Source: Bradyrhizobium prioriisuperbiae (GTDB lineage Bacteria > Pseudomonadota > Alphaproteobacteria > Rhizobiales > Xanthobacteraceae). From it: 64,000 bases of DNA. The position numbers and the translations under genes were made by a program. The stretch spans positions 1,364,001-1,428,000 of the forward strand of contig NZ_CP135921.1 of assembly GCF_032397745.1 (NCBI RefSeq). The letters run 5' to 3'. Of this stretch, positions 51,470-58,927 are shown piece by piece (the stretch's first letter is position 1; every line of letters starts with the position of its first letter). The notes under the pieces were generated by a model that had not been told where the DNA came from, searched no databases, and saw only the letters and a program-made list of their open reading frames with translations.

Positions 51470-52527
51470 AACGCGACCTCCTGGTTCCAGTGGTCGGCAA
51501 GTGCACTCATTTGCGGGATGATTTTGGCCCAGCTGAACAGCTGGAGATTTTCACGCGCTGGAATGCGTTGACTCGTGCGTTCATTCATCTTCGCATTGAC
51601 GTTGGTGGGACCAGCGATCACGCCATTGCAAAATGCTTCCTGCGATGTCTTGCTCAGCGCAAAGTTGATGAACTTCTTGCAGAGCTCGGCATTTTTCGAC
51701 GCCTTGGCGATGTGATAGGACACAAGACCGACCATGGCGCCTTCGGCGGGATAGATGAACTTCACCGGCTTGCCCGAATCGATCAGACCGTAGGCGGGAA
51801 TGTTGGTCGTCATGGCGCAGACCCAAGCCTCGCCGGATCCAAGGAGATTGGTGATATCGACGCCGCTCCTGAAGAACTGTTTGATATTGGGTTTGAGCTG
51901 CCGCAAGGCATTGAACGCGGGCATCATGTTGTCTTCGCTTCCGCCATTTAGGCGCGCCGTGACAACCAGCATTTCCCACGAGCCCCACTGCCCGATTTCA
52001 GGAATAATCAGCTTGCCCTTGTACGCGGGATTCCAAATATCCCTCCAACCCTTAGGCGCAATCGGGACCAAGTCTTCCCGATATGCAATGCCATAACCGA
52101 CATAGTCGAGACCGACACCCGTCTTCTCGAACTGGTCGTACCAGACAGGATCGACGTCCTTGATGTTCGGAATATCCGCAACGGTTAGCGGCAATCCCAA
52201 ACCTTCGATCGTCGCCTTTACGTTGTCTGGATAGGGCAGCAGGAGAAGGTCAATTTCGGGGGAGCGACGGTTAACGACGGAATTGGTCAACCACTCGCCA
52301 GACAAACCAAGCTTGAGCAGAACCTTGATGCCGGTTTCTTTCTCAAACGGTTCGACGATATTCTTGCGGTATTCGCGTTCCCAAACGCCGCCGAACACGG
52401 TCGAGACAAAGCCGCCGCCTTGAGCAGTGGCACGGCCGCCAAGACCGAGCGTGATGGATAGTGTGCCCGCACCGGCAACGAAATCACGCCTGCTTACATT
52501 TGGACTGGCTGGCTTGCTCCGACCCAC
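51466..52527 (-). CDS. Extracellular solute-binding protein, PotD type, with Tat signal (second cassette)
   Basis: A 353-residue binding protein. SRRDFVAGAGTLSITLGLGG is a good Tat signal, cleaved near ATAQG; the mature protein opens GGFVSTVFGGVWEREYRKNIVEPFEKETGIKV, typical of the PotD-like group. The start is GTG at 52527 with GAGGAG eight bases upstream. First gene of the operon that continues with hydrolase, permeases, ATPase, monooxygenase and reductase. A 212-base gap filled mostly by the twin-hairpin element separates it from the hydrolase; its TAG stop lies in that element. Confidence 0.92.
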   Translation of the reverse strand: MGRSKPASPNVSRRDFVAGAGTLSITLGLGGRATAQGGGFVSTVFGGVWEREYRKNIVEPFEKETGIKVLLKLGLSGEWLTNSVVNRRSPEIDLLLLPYPDNVKATIEGLGLPLTVADIPNIKDVDPVWYDQFEKTGVGLDYVGYGIAYREDLVPIAPKGWRDIWNPAYKGKLIIPEIGQWGSWEMLVVTARLNGGSEDNMMPAFNALRQLKPNIKQFFRSGVDITNLLGSGEAWVCAMTTNIPAYGLIDSGKPVKFIYPAEGAMVGLVSYHIAKASKNAELCKKFINFALSKTSQEAFCNGVIAGPTNVNAKMNERTSQRIPARENLQLFSWAKIIPQMSALADHWNQEVAF

Positions 52528-52606
52528 TTCAGTTGCTCCTCTACAGAATCATCGAAATGAGTGCCGCGCCGGTTCGGCATAACGTCTTTCTCAGCACCGC
52601 TGTTTT

Positions 52607-52635
52607 TTTATGAGCGATTTTTTAATGGTATTCAA
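52607..52635 (-). promoter_or_regulatory. Putative promoter of the catabolic operon
   Basis: Minus-strand TTGAAT (52635-52630) and CATAAA (52612-52607) with a 17-base spacer, in an unusually A/T-rich stretch 80 bases before the solute-binding protein start. Confidence 0.4.
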
Positions 52636-52910
52636 TAGAACGACTGCCGAAATCAGCGGCACAATCGGCCAAAAAACGGGCATTTATGTCTTTATTTTAC
52701 GAGATTCGGCAACGCCGACCCGCTCCCTTCCCTCCCAGAAAAACTTTAACCAGACTAAAATTTCTCGTAGAGCGATATCCGTTGGCTTGAGCGCACCTGC
52801 ACTGCACGGGCGCGTCGCCCTTGGCCGCGAATCTCGAAAGCCTCCACCACGCCGGAGCGGCACGACACGTTTTGCGATAACGGCTGACTGCGGGAACCAA
52901 GCAGTCAGAC

Positions 52911-52933
52911 GCTCGCGAGGTCCCCTCGCGAGC
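52911..52933. repeat. Perfect 10-bp inverted repeat
   Basis: GCTCGCGAGG - TCC - CCTCGCGAGC. Each arm itself contains the palindrome CTCGCGAG. It could be a terminator-like hairpin or a protein-binding site near the island junction. Confidence 0.6.
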
Positions 52934-53053
52934 AGGCTGCATATGCTCATCGATGACAGGGGGCATGCCTCTGCGACTAACCATGACAGCCGTGAAGCTC
53001 ACAATAGTCGTGTCTGTGCAACGTTGCTGAGCGACCCGGGCTCGCTGACCACT

Positions 53054-53240
53054 GTGTTCGAAGCGCCGCTCGCGCTCGACCCGGCACAAATCCGGCGTCG
53101 CCCTGCGCTTCCCTCGCATCAACCGCCTGCGCAGGGACGAGTCGCCGCGCGACGCGGACCGGCTGGAGACGCTGGAGCGGATGCTGAAGAATGAAAGCAC
53201 CGTGGACGATGTCAGCCCGGAAACCGTGACCGACGTTTAA
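53054..53240 (+). pseudogene. Fragment of an ATP-dependent DNA ligase gene (3' end)
   Basis: From about 53075 the DNA reads, in the ligase frame, STRHKSGVALRFPRINRLRR and on through DADRLETLERMLKNES to a TAA at 53238-53240. The intact ligase at 44.5-44.6 kb has STRHKSGVAMRFPRISRLRW and DRLETLERMLKEE, so the two are clearly homologous. Upstream of this, GTGTTCGAAG matches the ligase again but about 11 bases are missing, shifting the frame, and no further ligase sequence precedes it. The tails after ERMLK differ. It is a broken second copy of the ligase end, lying on the far side of the catabolic operon. Confidence 0.82.
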
Positions 53241-53402
53241 AGCGCGATGAAGTTTGCTTGAATTGGTCCATCCTTGGCGGCGACATGCGGATTGCAGGTC
53301 CTGCGGCTTCGTTAACTTCTCTCTGGCATGTGGACTGTCAGCACGGCGCCCCTTTTACCAGGGCATCGCTCGCGTTTGACCATCGAAGACATGAGGCTTG
53401 AT

Positions 53403-53591
53403 ATGAGCGAGCGCATCGAAACCCTGAAAAAAGCGCGGGCGCGCATGATCGAAGATCGGGACGCGTTTGCAAAGGTGCTTGCCGCGCCGGTCAATCGCGA
53501 CAACGCCGAACGCTCGCGAAACAAATTCCTTGAACTGCAGACCCTGATCGAAGCGATCGAGCGGGCCATCAAGGGCGAGACCGCCGAATAA
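53403..53591 (+). CDS. Small predicted coiled-coil protein
   Basis: A 62-residue, charged, helical protein (MSERIETLKKARARMIEDRD to KFLELQTLIEAIERAIKGETAE) with heptad-like leucine and isoleucine spacing. I do not recognise a characterised family. The ATG at 53403 has GAGG six bases upstream; earlier in-frame ATGs (53391, 53328) lack one. It is the first intact gene to the right of the ligase remnant, in normal GC-rich codon style. Confidence 0.65.
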   Translation: MSERIETLKKARARMIEDRDAFAKVLAAPVNRDNAERSRNKFLELQTLIEAIERAIKGETAE

Positions 53592-53672
53592 CCGACCTCG
53601 ATTCACATCCCGTGACGGTCAACGACGACCGAAAGCGATGCTCGTCGACAACGGCTGATTTTGTTCGCCGAC

Positions 53673-53688
53673 TGTGATTGACATCACA
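53673..53688. promoter_or_regulatory. CRP/FNR-type palindrome
   Basis: TGTGA-TTGACA-TCACA matches the classical CRP consensus TGTGA-N6-TCACA in both halves. It lies 118 bases before the first gene of the unknown cluster at 53806. Which alphaproteobacterial CRP/FNR protein, if any, binds it is not known. Confidence 0.45.
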
Positions 53689-53805
53689 TTGCTCTCGCTT
53701 GGACCAGCGTAGAGACTCCAGCATATTGGTTTTGCATATTTAGACATCGACGCCGGTCCCTCGGGACAGACCAGCGGTTTTACGCTCAAGTCGTGAGAGG
53801 CGATC

Positions 53806-54621
53806 ATGGACACCACATTCGCGGCGGCAGCGCCGCCGAAGGCCACGAAGCCGTTGTGCGAGTCGTTGCGGCCCAACCCTCGAAAAGACTGTTGCATCGG
53901 CGTCCCCAAGGAGATCGTGCACGATCCCGATCCGTCGATCTACGACCAGAAATTGTCGTTCCTGTCGGGCGTTGCGCCCACCTTCAACAATCCCGACATC
54001 GACACCGTTCATCTGTGGCCGCTCTCGCCGATCGAAACACTCGCGGCAACGATTCGCAATCTGTCGGCTGAAGCTTCGGCCAACCAGACCCGCGTCGACA
54101 TCAGTTGGTCCGCCTTCGGCATCGGTTTGCCGCGCAACCCGATTGCCACGTCGTTTGTCGATCTTGCCCGCAACGGTTTCTCCGGGAGCGCCCAAACGCT
54201 GTCATGGCCGCTGCCCCCTGCGCTCAAGGCGGCGCGGGTGTTCGGCTTCTTTGTCAGCGTGATTCATCCCTACGACAGCAATCCGAACAACAACCAGGGT
54301 GAACAGACGCTCGATGCGTTTCAGACCAGCACGGGACGCTCCAAGACATTTGTCGTGCCGGTTCGAAATCCGACCGGCAGCACACAGACTATCCATCTGA
54401 CGGCAGGCCCCGCGCCGGTCGCGCCATGGGTTACGGTCGTTCCTGCCACGCTGACGCTGGGGCCCGGCGCGCAGCAGAACGTGATGGTCTCGATCGACGT
54501 GCCCGCTTCGGTTCCTGCCTCGCCGCCCGGCACGCTGATCAGCGCCAATGTGGACGTCCTTGCCACCATCGGCGGCGCCTATCTCGGCGGAATCACCATC
54601 GCCATCCTGTTCGACGCGTGA
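53806..54621 (+). CDS. Hypothetical protein with C-terminal immunoglobulin-like region
   Basis: A 271-residue protein I cannot assign to a family. It has no signal peptide or membrane helix. Cysteines cluster near the N-terminus (LCES, KDCCIG). The second half looks like an immunoglobulin- or CARDB-like beta domain (KTFVVPVRNPTGSTQTIHLTAG...TLTLGPGAQQNVMVSIDVPA). RBS GAGAGG precedes the ATG. First of four closely spaced genes (gaps of 7, -4 and 36 bases) whose other products are membrane proteins, so it may be a cytoplasmic or secreted partner of a membrane assembly. Confidence 0.75.
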   Translation: MDTTFAAAAPPKATKPLCESLRPNPRKDCCIGVPKEIVHDPDPSIYDQKLSFLSGVAPTFNNPDIDTVHLWPLSPIETLAATIRNLSAEASANQTRVDISWSAFGIGLPRNPIATSFVDLARNGFSGSAQTLSWPLPPALKAARVFGFFVSVIHPYDSNPNNNQGEQTLDAFQTSTGRSKTFVVPVRNPTGSTQTIHLTAGPAPVAPWVTVVPATLTLGPGAQQNVMVSIDVPASVPASPPGTLISANVDVLATIGGAYLGGITIAILFDA

Positions 54622-54628
54622 GGTCACC

Positions 54629-55024
54629 ATGAGCACGAAACTCTGCTTCTGGTTCGGATTGATCGCCGGCGCCTTCGTCGGCCTGCTGCTGGGGATGCTG
54701 CATGGGGTGGTCTGCTGCTCGCCGCCGCAGCCGCCAAGCTGGGCACAACTGGCGCTCGACGGCATCATCGTGGCGCTGGTGGCGGATTTCATCGCGGCCG
54801 CCTTCGCCTGCCTGCTGGCACGACTGCCGATCGTGCCGGTGTTTTTCCTGGCGTTGCTGATCGCCGTGCTGATCGGACTCCTGCTCGGTCCGCTCGCCTA
54901 CCATCTGCCTCACCCGCTGCTCGCCTTCCTTGTTTGTCTCGTGCTCGGTGCGCTGATCGGCTGGCTGGTCTGCCGCATCGTTTGCAGGGACGGACGCGTT
55001 CTCAACTTTGGAGGATCACGATGA
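54629..55024 (+). CDS. Hypothetical membrane protein
   Basis: A 131-residue, very hydrophobic protein with four predicted helices (LCFWFGLIAGAFVGLLLGMLHGVV; LALDGIIVALVADFIAAAFACLLA; IVPVFFLALLIAVLIGLLLGPLAYHL; LLAFLVCLVLGALIGWLVCRIV) and glycine/alanine-rich helix faces. No family recognised. The ATG at 54629 has GAGG five bases upstream; its stop overlaps the next start (ATGA). Confidence 0.75.
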   Translation: MSTKLCFWFGLIAGAFVGLLLGMLHGVVCCSPPQPPSWAQLALDGIIVALVADFIAAAFACLLARLPIVPVFFLALLIAVLIGLLLGPLAYHLPHPLLAFLVCLVLGALIGWLVCRIVCRDGRVLNFGGSR

Positions 55025-55956
55025 GCCCCCCTCCCTGTGGCGCGCAACAACCCGGCTCGGTCCCGAGTCCCTTCAGCTGGCCTGGCTTCGCCGCAGTCGG
55101 CACGGGTGTCACCGGCGTTGGTGCCGGATATGCCGCCGGTGTCGCATTGTATGGCGCCTCCGCCGTGGCTGGCGCCTATGTCTTCACCGCGGGCGCGGCC
55201 GGCGCAGCCGCCATTCTCGCACTGGTGATCTATTTCGCCTTCCAGGCCGACGGCTGCATCATCTCGCCGACCAAGGGCCAGGCGATTTGCCTCTCCGGCA
55301 TCGTGCAGGACTCCACCGACACAAGCGACACGGCGATCGCCGTGCTGGCGCCCTATGCCATGGGACCGGCGGGCCTGTTCAACGTGGTGGTGAAGACCAT
55401 CTATCTGTCTTTCGTCAACACCAATGCTTTCTGGGTCTATTGCAACGGCCTGGGCGCGCCGATGCTGCCCTGCGTGATCAAGAGCAAGACCGCCTGCGGC
55501 GCCAAGATTGGATCACTGGTGGGCGTCACGGCCGGCGCGATCGCCGGCGCCTTCCTCGGCTACTTCGCGGCCGCAGCGCTCGGCGCCGCCATCGGCTGCG
55601 CGGCCTCGGGCCCATTCTATCTGCTCTGCCTGCTGGTCGTGCTGATCGTGGCGGCCATTGTCGCAGCCGTCGTGGCCATCGTCGGTGCGATGATCGGCGG
55701 ATGGATCGGCGAGGGCATCGCGGCCGCGGCCAACGACGATCCCGTGGGCGACGCCTGGAAGTCGATCGCGCCCGGTACCATCGTCACGGTGCAGGGCAAC
55801 TGGATCACCGATCCGGACATCGGCAATAACGAGCTGTTCTACACCACCAGCATCAATCGCACGGGACAATTCGCGACACCGCCCGGCTTCACCGCGGCGG
55901 ACGCCGACAGTACCGCCGCGGATGATTGCCCGATCGCACCCGCACCGATCAAATGA
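55021..55956 (+). CDS. Hypothetical glycine-zipper membrane protein
   Basis: A 311-residue protein with two blocks of Gly/Ala-rich hydrophobic helices. The first (about 25-75) reads AAVGTGVTGVGAGYAAGVAL and on into a long helix; the second (about 165-245) reads IGSLVGVTAGAIAGAFLGYF and ends IVGAMIGGWIGEGIAAA. Glycine zippers of this sort pack tightly and occur in channels and pore-forming proteins, but also in harmless scaffolds. Between and after the blocks are soluble stretches with several cysteines (GCIIS, AICLS, VYCNG, LPCVI, TACG). No family recognised. Coupled to the preceding gene by ATGA. Confidence 0.75.
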   Translation: MSPPPCGAQQPGSVPSPFSWPGFAAVGTGVTGVGAGYAAGVALYGASAVAGAYVFTAGAAGAAAILALVIYFAFQADGCIISPTKGQAICLSGIVQDSTDTSDTAIAVLAPYAMGPAGLFNVVVKTIYLSFVNTNAFWVYCNGLGAPMLPCVIKSKTACGAKIGSLVGVTAGAIAGAFLGYFAAAALGAAIGCAASGPFYLLCLLVVLIVAAIVAAVVAIVGAMIGGWIGEGIAAAANDDPVGDAWKSIAPGTIVTVQGNWITDPDIGNNELFYTTSINRTGQFATPPGFTAADADSTAADDCPIAPAPIK

Positions 55957-55992
55957 CGGCACGCGGCTGAACCAACGCCGCGTGGAGCCCCG

Positions 55993-56409
55993 ATGCCGCT
56001 GCTCATCCGCACCGAAGCCGAACTGCTGGCGCTGATGCGCCCGGAGAGCCTGCGTCATCCGTTCCGCAAACCGCCGATCCTGCTGCGCCTCCCGCAACTG
56101 GCCGACGACGACAACGTCGCCTGGAGCCGCCACCTCGACGACCTCGCCGGGCAATGCGGCTGCACCGCCGCCCTGATCGGCCTCGGCGTCTTCACGTCCG
56201 TGACCGTGCTCTATGTGGTGATCACAGCGCTGCAGGTGCCACCCGGAAACGGGACCGACATCCGGACGCTGCTGTTGAACGGCGGGCTGTTTCTGGCCGG
56301 CCTGATTCTCAGCACGCTGATCGGCAAGCTGATCGGCCTGAGCATCGCCGCGCGGCACTTTCGCCGAAGCTGCAGGATTATCCAGGGCCGGCTCAAGGTC
56401 AGGCCGTAA
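55993..56409 (+). CDS. Hypothetical two-helix membrane protein
   Basis: A 138-residue protein with a soluble N-terminal half (residues 1-52), two membrane helices (CTAALIGLGVFTSVTVLYVVITAL; LLLNGGLFLAGLILSTLIGKLIGLSI) and a basic C-terminal tail (RHFRRSCRIIQGRLKVRP). No family recognised. Fourth gene of the unknown cluster, 36 bases after the glycine-zipper gene; convergent with the membrane protein at 56434. Confidence 0.7.
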   Translation: MPLLIRTEAELLALMRPESLRHPFRKPPILLRLPQLADDDNVAWSRHLDDLAGQCGCTAALIGLGVFTSVTVLYVVITALQVPPGNGTDIRTLLLNGGLFLAGLILSTLIGKLIGLSIAARHFRRSCRIIQGRLKVRP

Positions 56410-56433
56410 CCGATATCCACGCAATCCTTTGCG

Positions 56434-56937
56434 TCAGGACGGCACGACATCACCAAATCTGCGTTGCAGATCTCGCCTGAAAAAGTGACCAACGGCAAAG
56501 CCCACCGGGAGGGCGAGGATCATCGAGGCAAGAGCACGAACGAGCTCGTCCCCGACATTTTCAAACGCGGCCCCGCCGCCGAGCAGAAAGATCACGCGAA
56601 CATAGAGCCCGAAAACCAGGCCGCACAGCGCGGCCTTGCCAAGCTGCCGCCTCATGGTCCCGCGGATCACGGAGGCCAGGATGTCGCGTCCCTGACCGAT
56701 GCTCTGGGCGATCGTGAGACGCTCCGAATATCCCCAGATCAGTCCGAGAACCATCAGCGGCAAAAGCACGATAAGGCCGACGCGAAAGAATGCCGCGGTC
56801 AGGCCGCCTTCGGGGCCTTGGAAGCTGCCCAGCGCACTCGACAGCAGCAGCCAGGCCACGCCCAGAATCAATCCGCCGCCGGCCCAGCGCAGCGGCAACT
56901 GTTGCAGCCATCTCGCCGTTGAAGTCTCACCTGACAT
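56434..56937 (-). CDS. Hypothetical membrane protein at the end of the tetronate operon
   Basis: A protein of 167 residues with about four hydrophobic helices (GGGLILGVAWLLLSSAL; AAFFRVGLIVLLPLMVLGLIWGY; AALCGLVFGLYVRVIFLLGG; LVRALASMILALPVGFAVGHFF) and a basic tail. Not recognised. The start at 56937 has GGGGAG eight bases upstream; an earlier ATG at 57036 (200 residues) would overlap the end of otnC and is possible. It might serve transport of tetronates, but helix number and lack of family make this weak. Confidence 0.65.
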   Translation of the reverse strand: MSGETSTARWLQQLPLRWAGGGLILGVAWLLLSSALGSFQGPEGGLTAAFFRVGLIVLLPLMVLGLIWGYSERLTIAQSIGQGRDILASVIRGTMRRQLGKAALCGLVFGLYVRVIFLLGGGAAFENVGDELVRALASMILALPVGFAVGHFFRRDLQRRFGDVVPS

Positions 56938-57029
56938 CAGACCCGCTCCCCGGGGGCTCATGACGCTGCGGCTGATCGGCCCCATGGTTCGAGACACGCG
57001 TTCCGCGATCCACACCATGAGGGTTGGCT

Positions 57030-57668
57030 TCACCATAGCCCGTGCGCCTTTCGCAACTCCTCCACCTGCTCCGCCGTCAGCGGCCGCGTTTTCTCGCCGC
57101 GCAGCAGCAGGAACAACTTCGCGGTTTCCTCCAGCTCCTCGGTCGCGTACATCGCATTGTCGAGGCTGGTGCCGGCAACGACGGGGCCGTGGTTGGACAG
57201 CAGCACGGCGTGATGATCGCCGGCGAGTTTTTCCACCGCAAGCGCCAGGCTCTCGTCGCCCGGCGGATAATACGGCACCAGCGGCAGGCGGCCGACGCGC
57301 ATGACGTAGTAGGCGGTCAGCGGCGGCAGACAGTCGTGATGGTCGATGCCGTGCAGGCAGGACACCGCGACCGAATGGGTAGAGTGCAGGTGCACCACCG
57401 CATTGGCACCGTCGCGCTGGCCGTACATCACCCGGTGCAGGAAGGCTTCCTTGGTCGGTTTGTCGCCGCTGAGCAAGTTGCCCTTGGCATCGAGCCGCGA
57501 CAGCTTCGCCGGATCGAGCTCGCCGAGCGAGGCATTGGTCGGCGTCATCAGGAAGCCGCCGTCCGGCAGCCGCACCGAGATGTTGCCGGTGGAGCCGAAG
57601 GTCAGGCCACGCCGGAACAGCGAGGCGCCGCACCGGCAGATCTGTTCGCGGATGGCACTGTCACTCAC
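57030..57668 (-). CDS. otnC: 3-oxo-tetronate 4-phosphate decarboxylase (class II aldolase family)
   Basis: Zn-dependent class II aldolase-fold enzyme that decarboxylates 3-oxo-tetronate 4-phosphate to dihydroxyacetone phosphate, the last step of tetronate (four-carbon acid sugar) breakdown. The 212-residue protein has GLTFGSTGNISVRLPDGGFLMTPT (phosphate and backbone loops), VVHLHSTHSVAVS with metal-binding histidines and LLSNHGPVVAG. The start is GTG at 57668, whose GTGA overlaps the otnK stop; the family typically begins at this point (SDSAIREQICRCGASLFRRGL). A GTG five codons upstream is less likely. Confidence 0.9.
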   Translation of the reverse strand: MSDSAIREQICRCGASLFRRGLTFGSTGNISVRLPDGGFLMTPTNASLGELDPAKLSRLDAKGNLLSGDKPTKEAFLHRVMYGQRDGANAVVHLHSTHSVAVSCLHGIDHHDCLPPLTAYYVMRVGRLPLVPYYPPGDESLALAVEKLAGDHHAVLLSNHGPVVAGTSLDNAMYATEELEETAKLFLLLRGEKTRPLTAEQVEELRKAHGLW

Positions 57669-58924
57669 GCGAGTCGATCCCACGCCTTGAGGAAGAAATC
57701 GCTGGCGCCGAAGTTACCTGATTTGAGCGCCAGCGCCATGTCGACACCGGAGCGGCTGCGCGTCCAGGGCACGCCGGGATCGATTTCCGGGCCGATGGTC
57801 AGCACACCGGCGCCGAGCGCCTGCACCACCGCACCGGAAGTCTCGCCCCCGGCGACGATCATCCGGGTGAAGCCCCGCGCCGGCAGCGCCGCCGCGATGT
57901 GGCCCAGCAGATCTTCCACGATGGTGCCGGCCTGGGCGCGGCCCAGCCGCTCCTGCACCTGGCGCACGGCGTCGGGATCATCGCTGGAGTAGATCAGGAA
58001 CGGCTTGTCCTTTGGCTGCCGGTCGACCCATTGCAGGATCTGGCCGGCGGTCTGAGTGCCGCTCGCGACCTCCAGCGGATCGATGCGCAGGTTCGGCAGC
58101 CCGGCTTCAATCGCGGTTTTCACCTGGCCGCGGGTCGCTGCCGAGCAGGAGCCGGCCAGGATGGCCTGGCGGCCCTGCGGCGCGGCCATCTGCTCCGGCG
58201 CCGGAGTCAGCCGATCGATCAGTCCTGCTTTCAGATACGCCGCCGGCAATCCCATCGCCACACCGGAGCCGCCGGTGATCAGCGGCAGGTGCGCCACCGC
58301 CGCACCGATGGAGCGCAGATGTCCGTCGGCAATCGCATCGACGATGAACATCTTGGCGGCGCCGCTTTCCAGCAGCTTGCGGATGGCCTCAGGACCGGCA
58401 TCGACGGTCTCGAACGGGATCAAGCCCACTTTGCGCTGGGTTTGCCGCTGCAGTACGCGCACCAGATTGGCGTCGTGCATCGGCGTCAGCGGATGATCCT
58501 TCATCGGGCTTTCGTTCAGCGGCACGCCGTTGACGAACAGATAGCCGGCATAGATGGTGCGGCCGGCTTTCGGAAACGCCGGACAGGCGATGGTGACACC
58601 GCCCCCGGTGAGATCCAGCAGCGCATCGGCCACCGGGCCAATGTTACCCTCGTCGGTGGAATCGAAGGTCGAGCAATATTTGAAGAACAGCCGCAACGCG
58701 CCGAGTGTCTGCAGCGCGCGGGCCGCCTCCACCGACTGGCTGACCGCGTCAGCCACTGCGATGGTGCGGGACTTCAGCGCCACCACCACCGCATCGACCT
58801 CGGATACGTCGAGATCGGCCGGCGGCAGGCCGGTGGACTGCACCGTGCGCAATCCTTCGCGGGTCAGCATCAGCGCGAGGTCGGTCGCGCCGGTCAAGTC
58901 GTCGGCCACACATCCGAGCAGCAT
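57665..58924 (-). CDS. otnK: 3-oxo-tetronate kinase (four-carbon acid sugar kinase)
   Basis: A 419-residue kinase of the former DUF1537 family that phosphorylates 3-oxo-tetronate at position 4. Landmarks are LLGCVADDLTGATDLAL at the N-terminus, FKYCSTFDSTDEGNIGPVADAL, the central SGGSGVAMGL-like loop (LITGGSGVAMGLP), and the C-terminal nucleotide site IVAGGETSGAVVQALGAGVLTIGPEIDPGVPW. Length is normal. It lies four bases after otnI and overlaps otnC. Confidence 0.93.
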   Translation of the reverse strand: MLLGCVADDLTGATDLALMLTREGLRTVQSTGLPPADLDVSEVDAVVVALKSRTIAVADAVSQSVEAARALQTLGALRLFFKYCSTFDSTDEGNIGPVADALLDLTGGGVTIACPAFPKAGRTIYAGYLFVNGVPLNESPMKDHPLTPMHDANLVRVLQRQTQRKVGLIPFETVDAGPEAIRKLLESGAAKMFIVDAIADGHLRSIGAAVAHLPLITGGSGVAMGLPAAYLKAGLIDRLTPAPEQMAAPQGRQAILAGSCSAATRGQVKTAIEAGLPNLRIDPLEVASGTQTAGQILQWVDRQPKDKPFLIYSSDDPDAVRQVQERLGRAQAGTIVEDLLGHIAAALPARGFTRMIVAGGETSGAVVQALGAGVLTIGPEIDPGVPWTRSRSGVDMALALKSGNFGASDFFLKAWDRLA

Positions 58925-58927
58925 GGG

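Larger units (their letters stand above)
52528..53402. other. 875-base region without an intact gene
   Basis: It contains a promoter candidate for the catabolic operon (52607-52635), a perfect 10-base-pair hairpin (52911-52933), and the frameshifted DNA ligase tail (53054-53240). The rest, about 52640-52900 and 52935-53050, shows no gene I can support. This is the right-hand junction of the presumed island. Confidence 0.6.

Noticed and set aside
52610..53194. 194-codon plus-strand frame running through the ligase remnant
   Set aside because: It reads the ligase-derived part in the wrong frame and starts in the A/T-rich promoter region; the segment is better explained as a pseudogene plus intergenic DNA.
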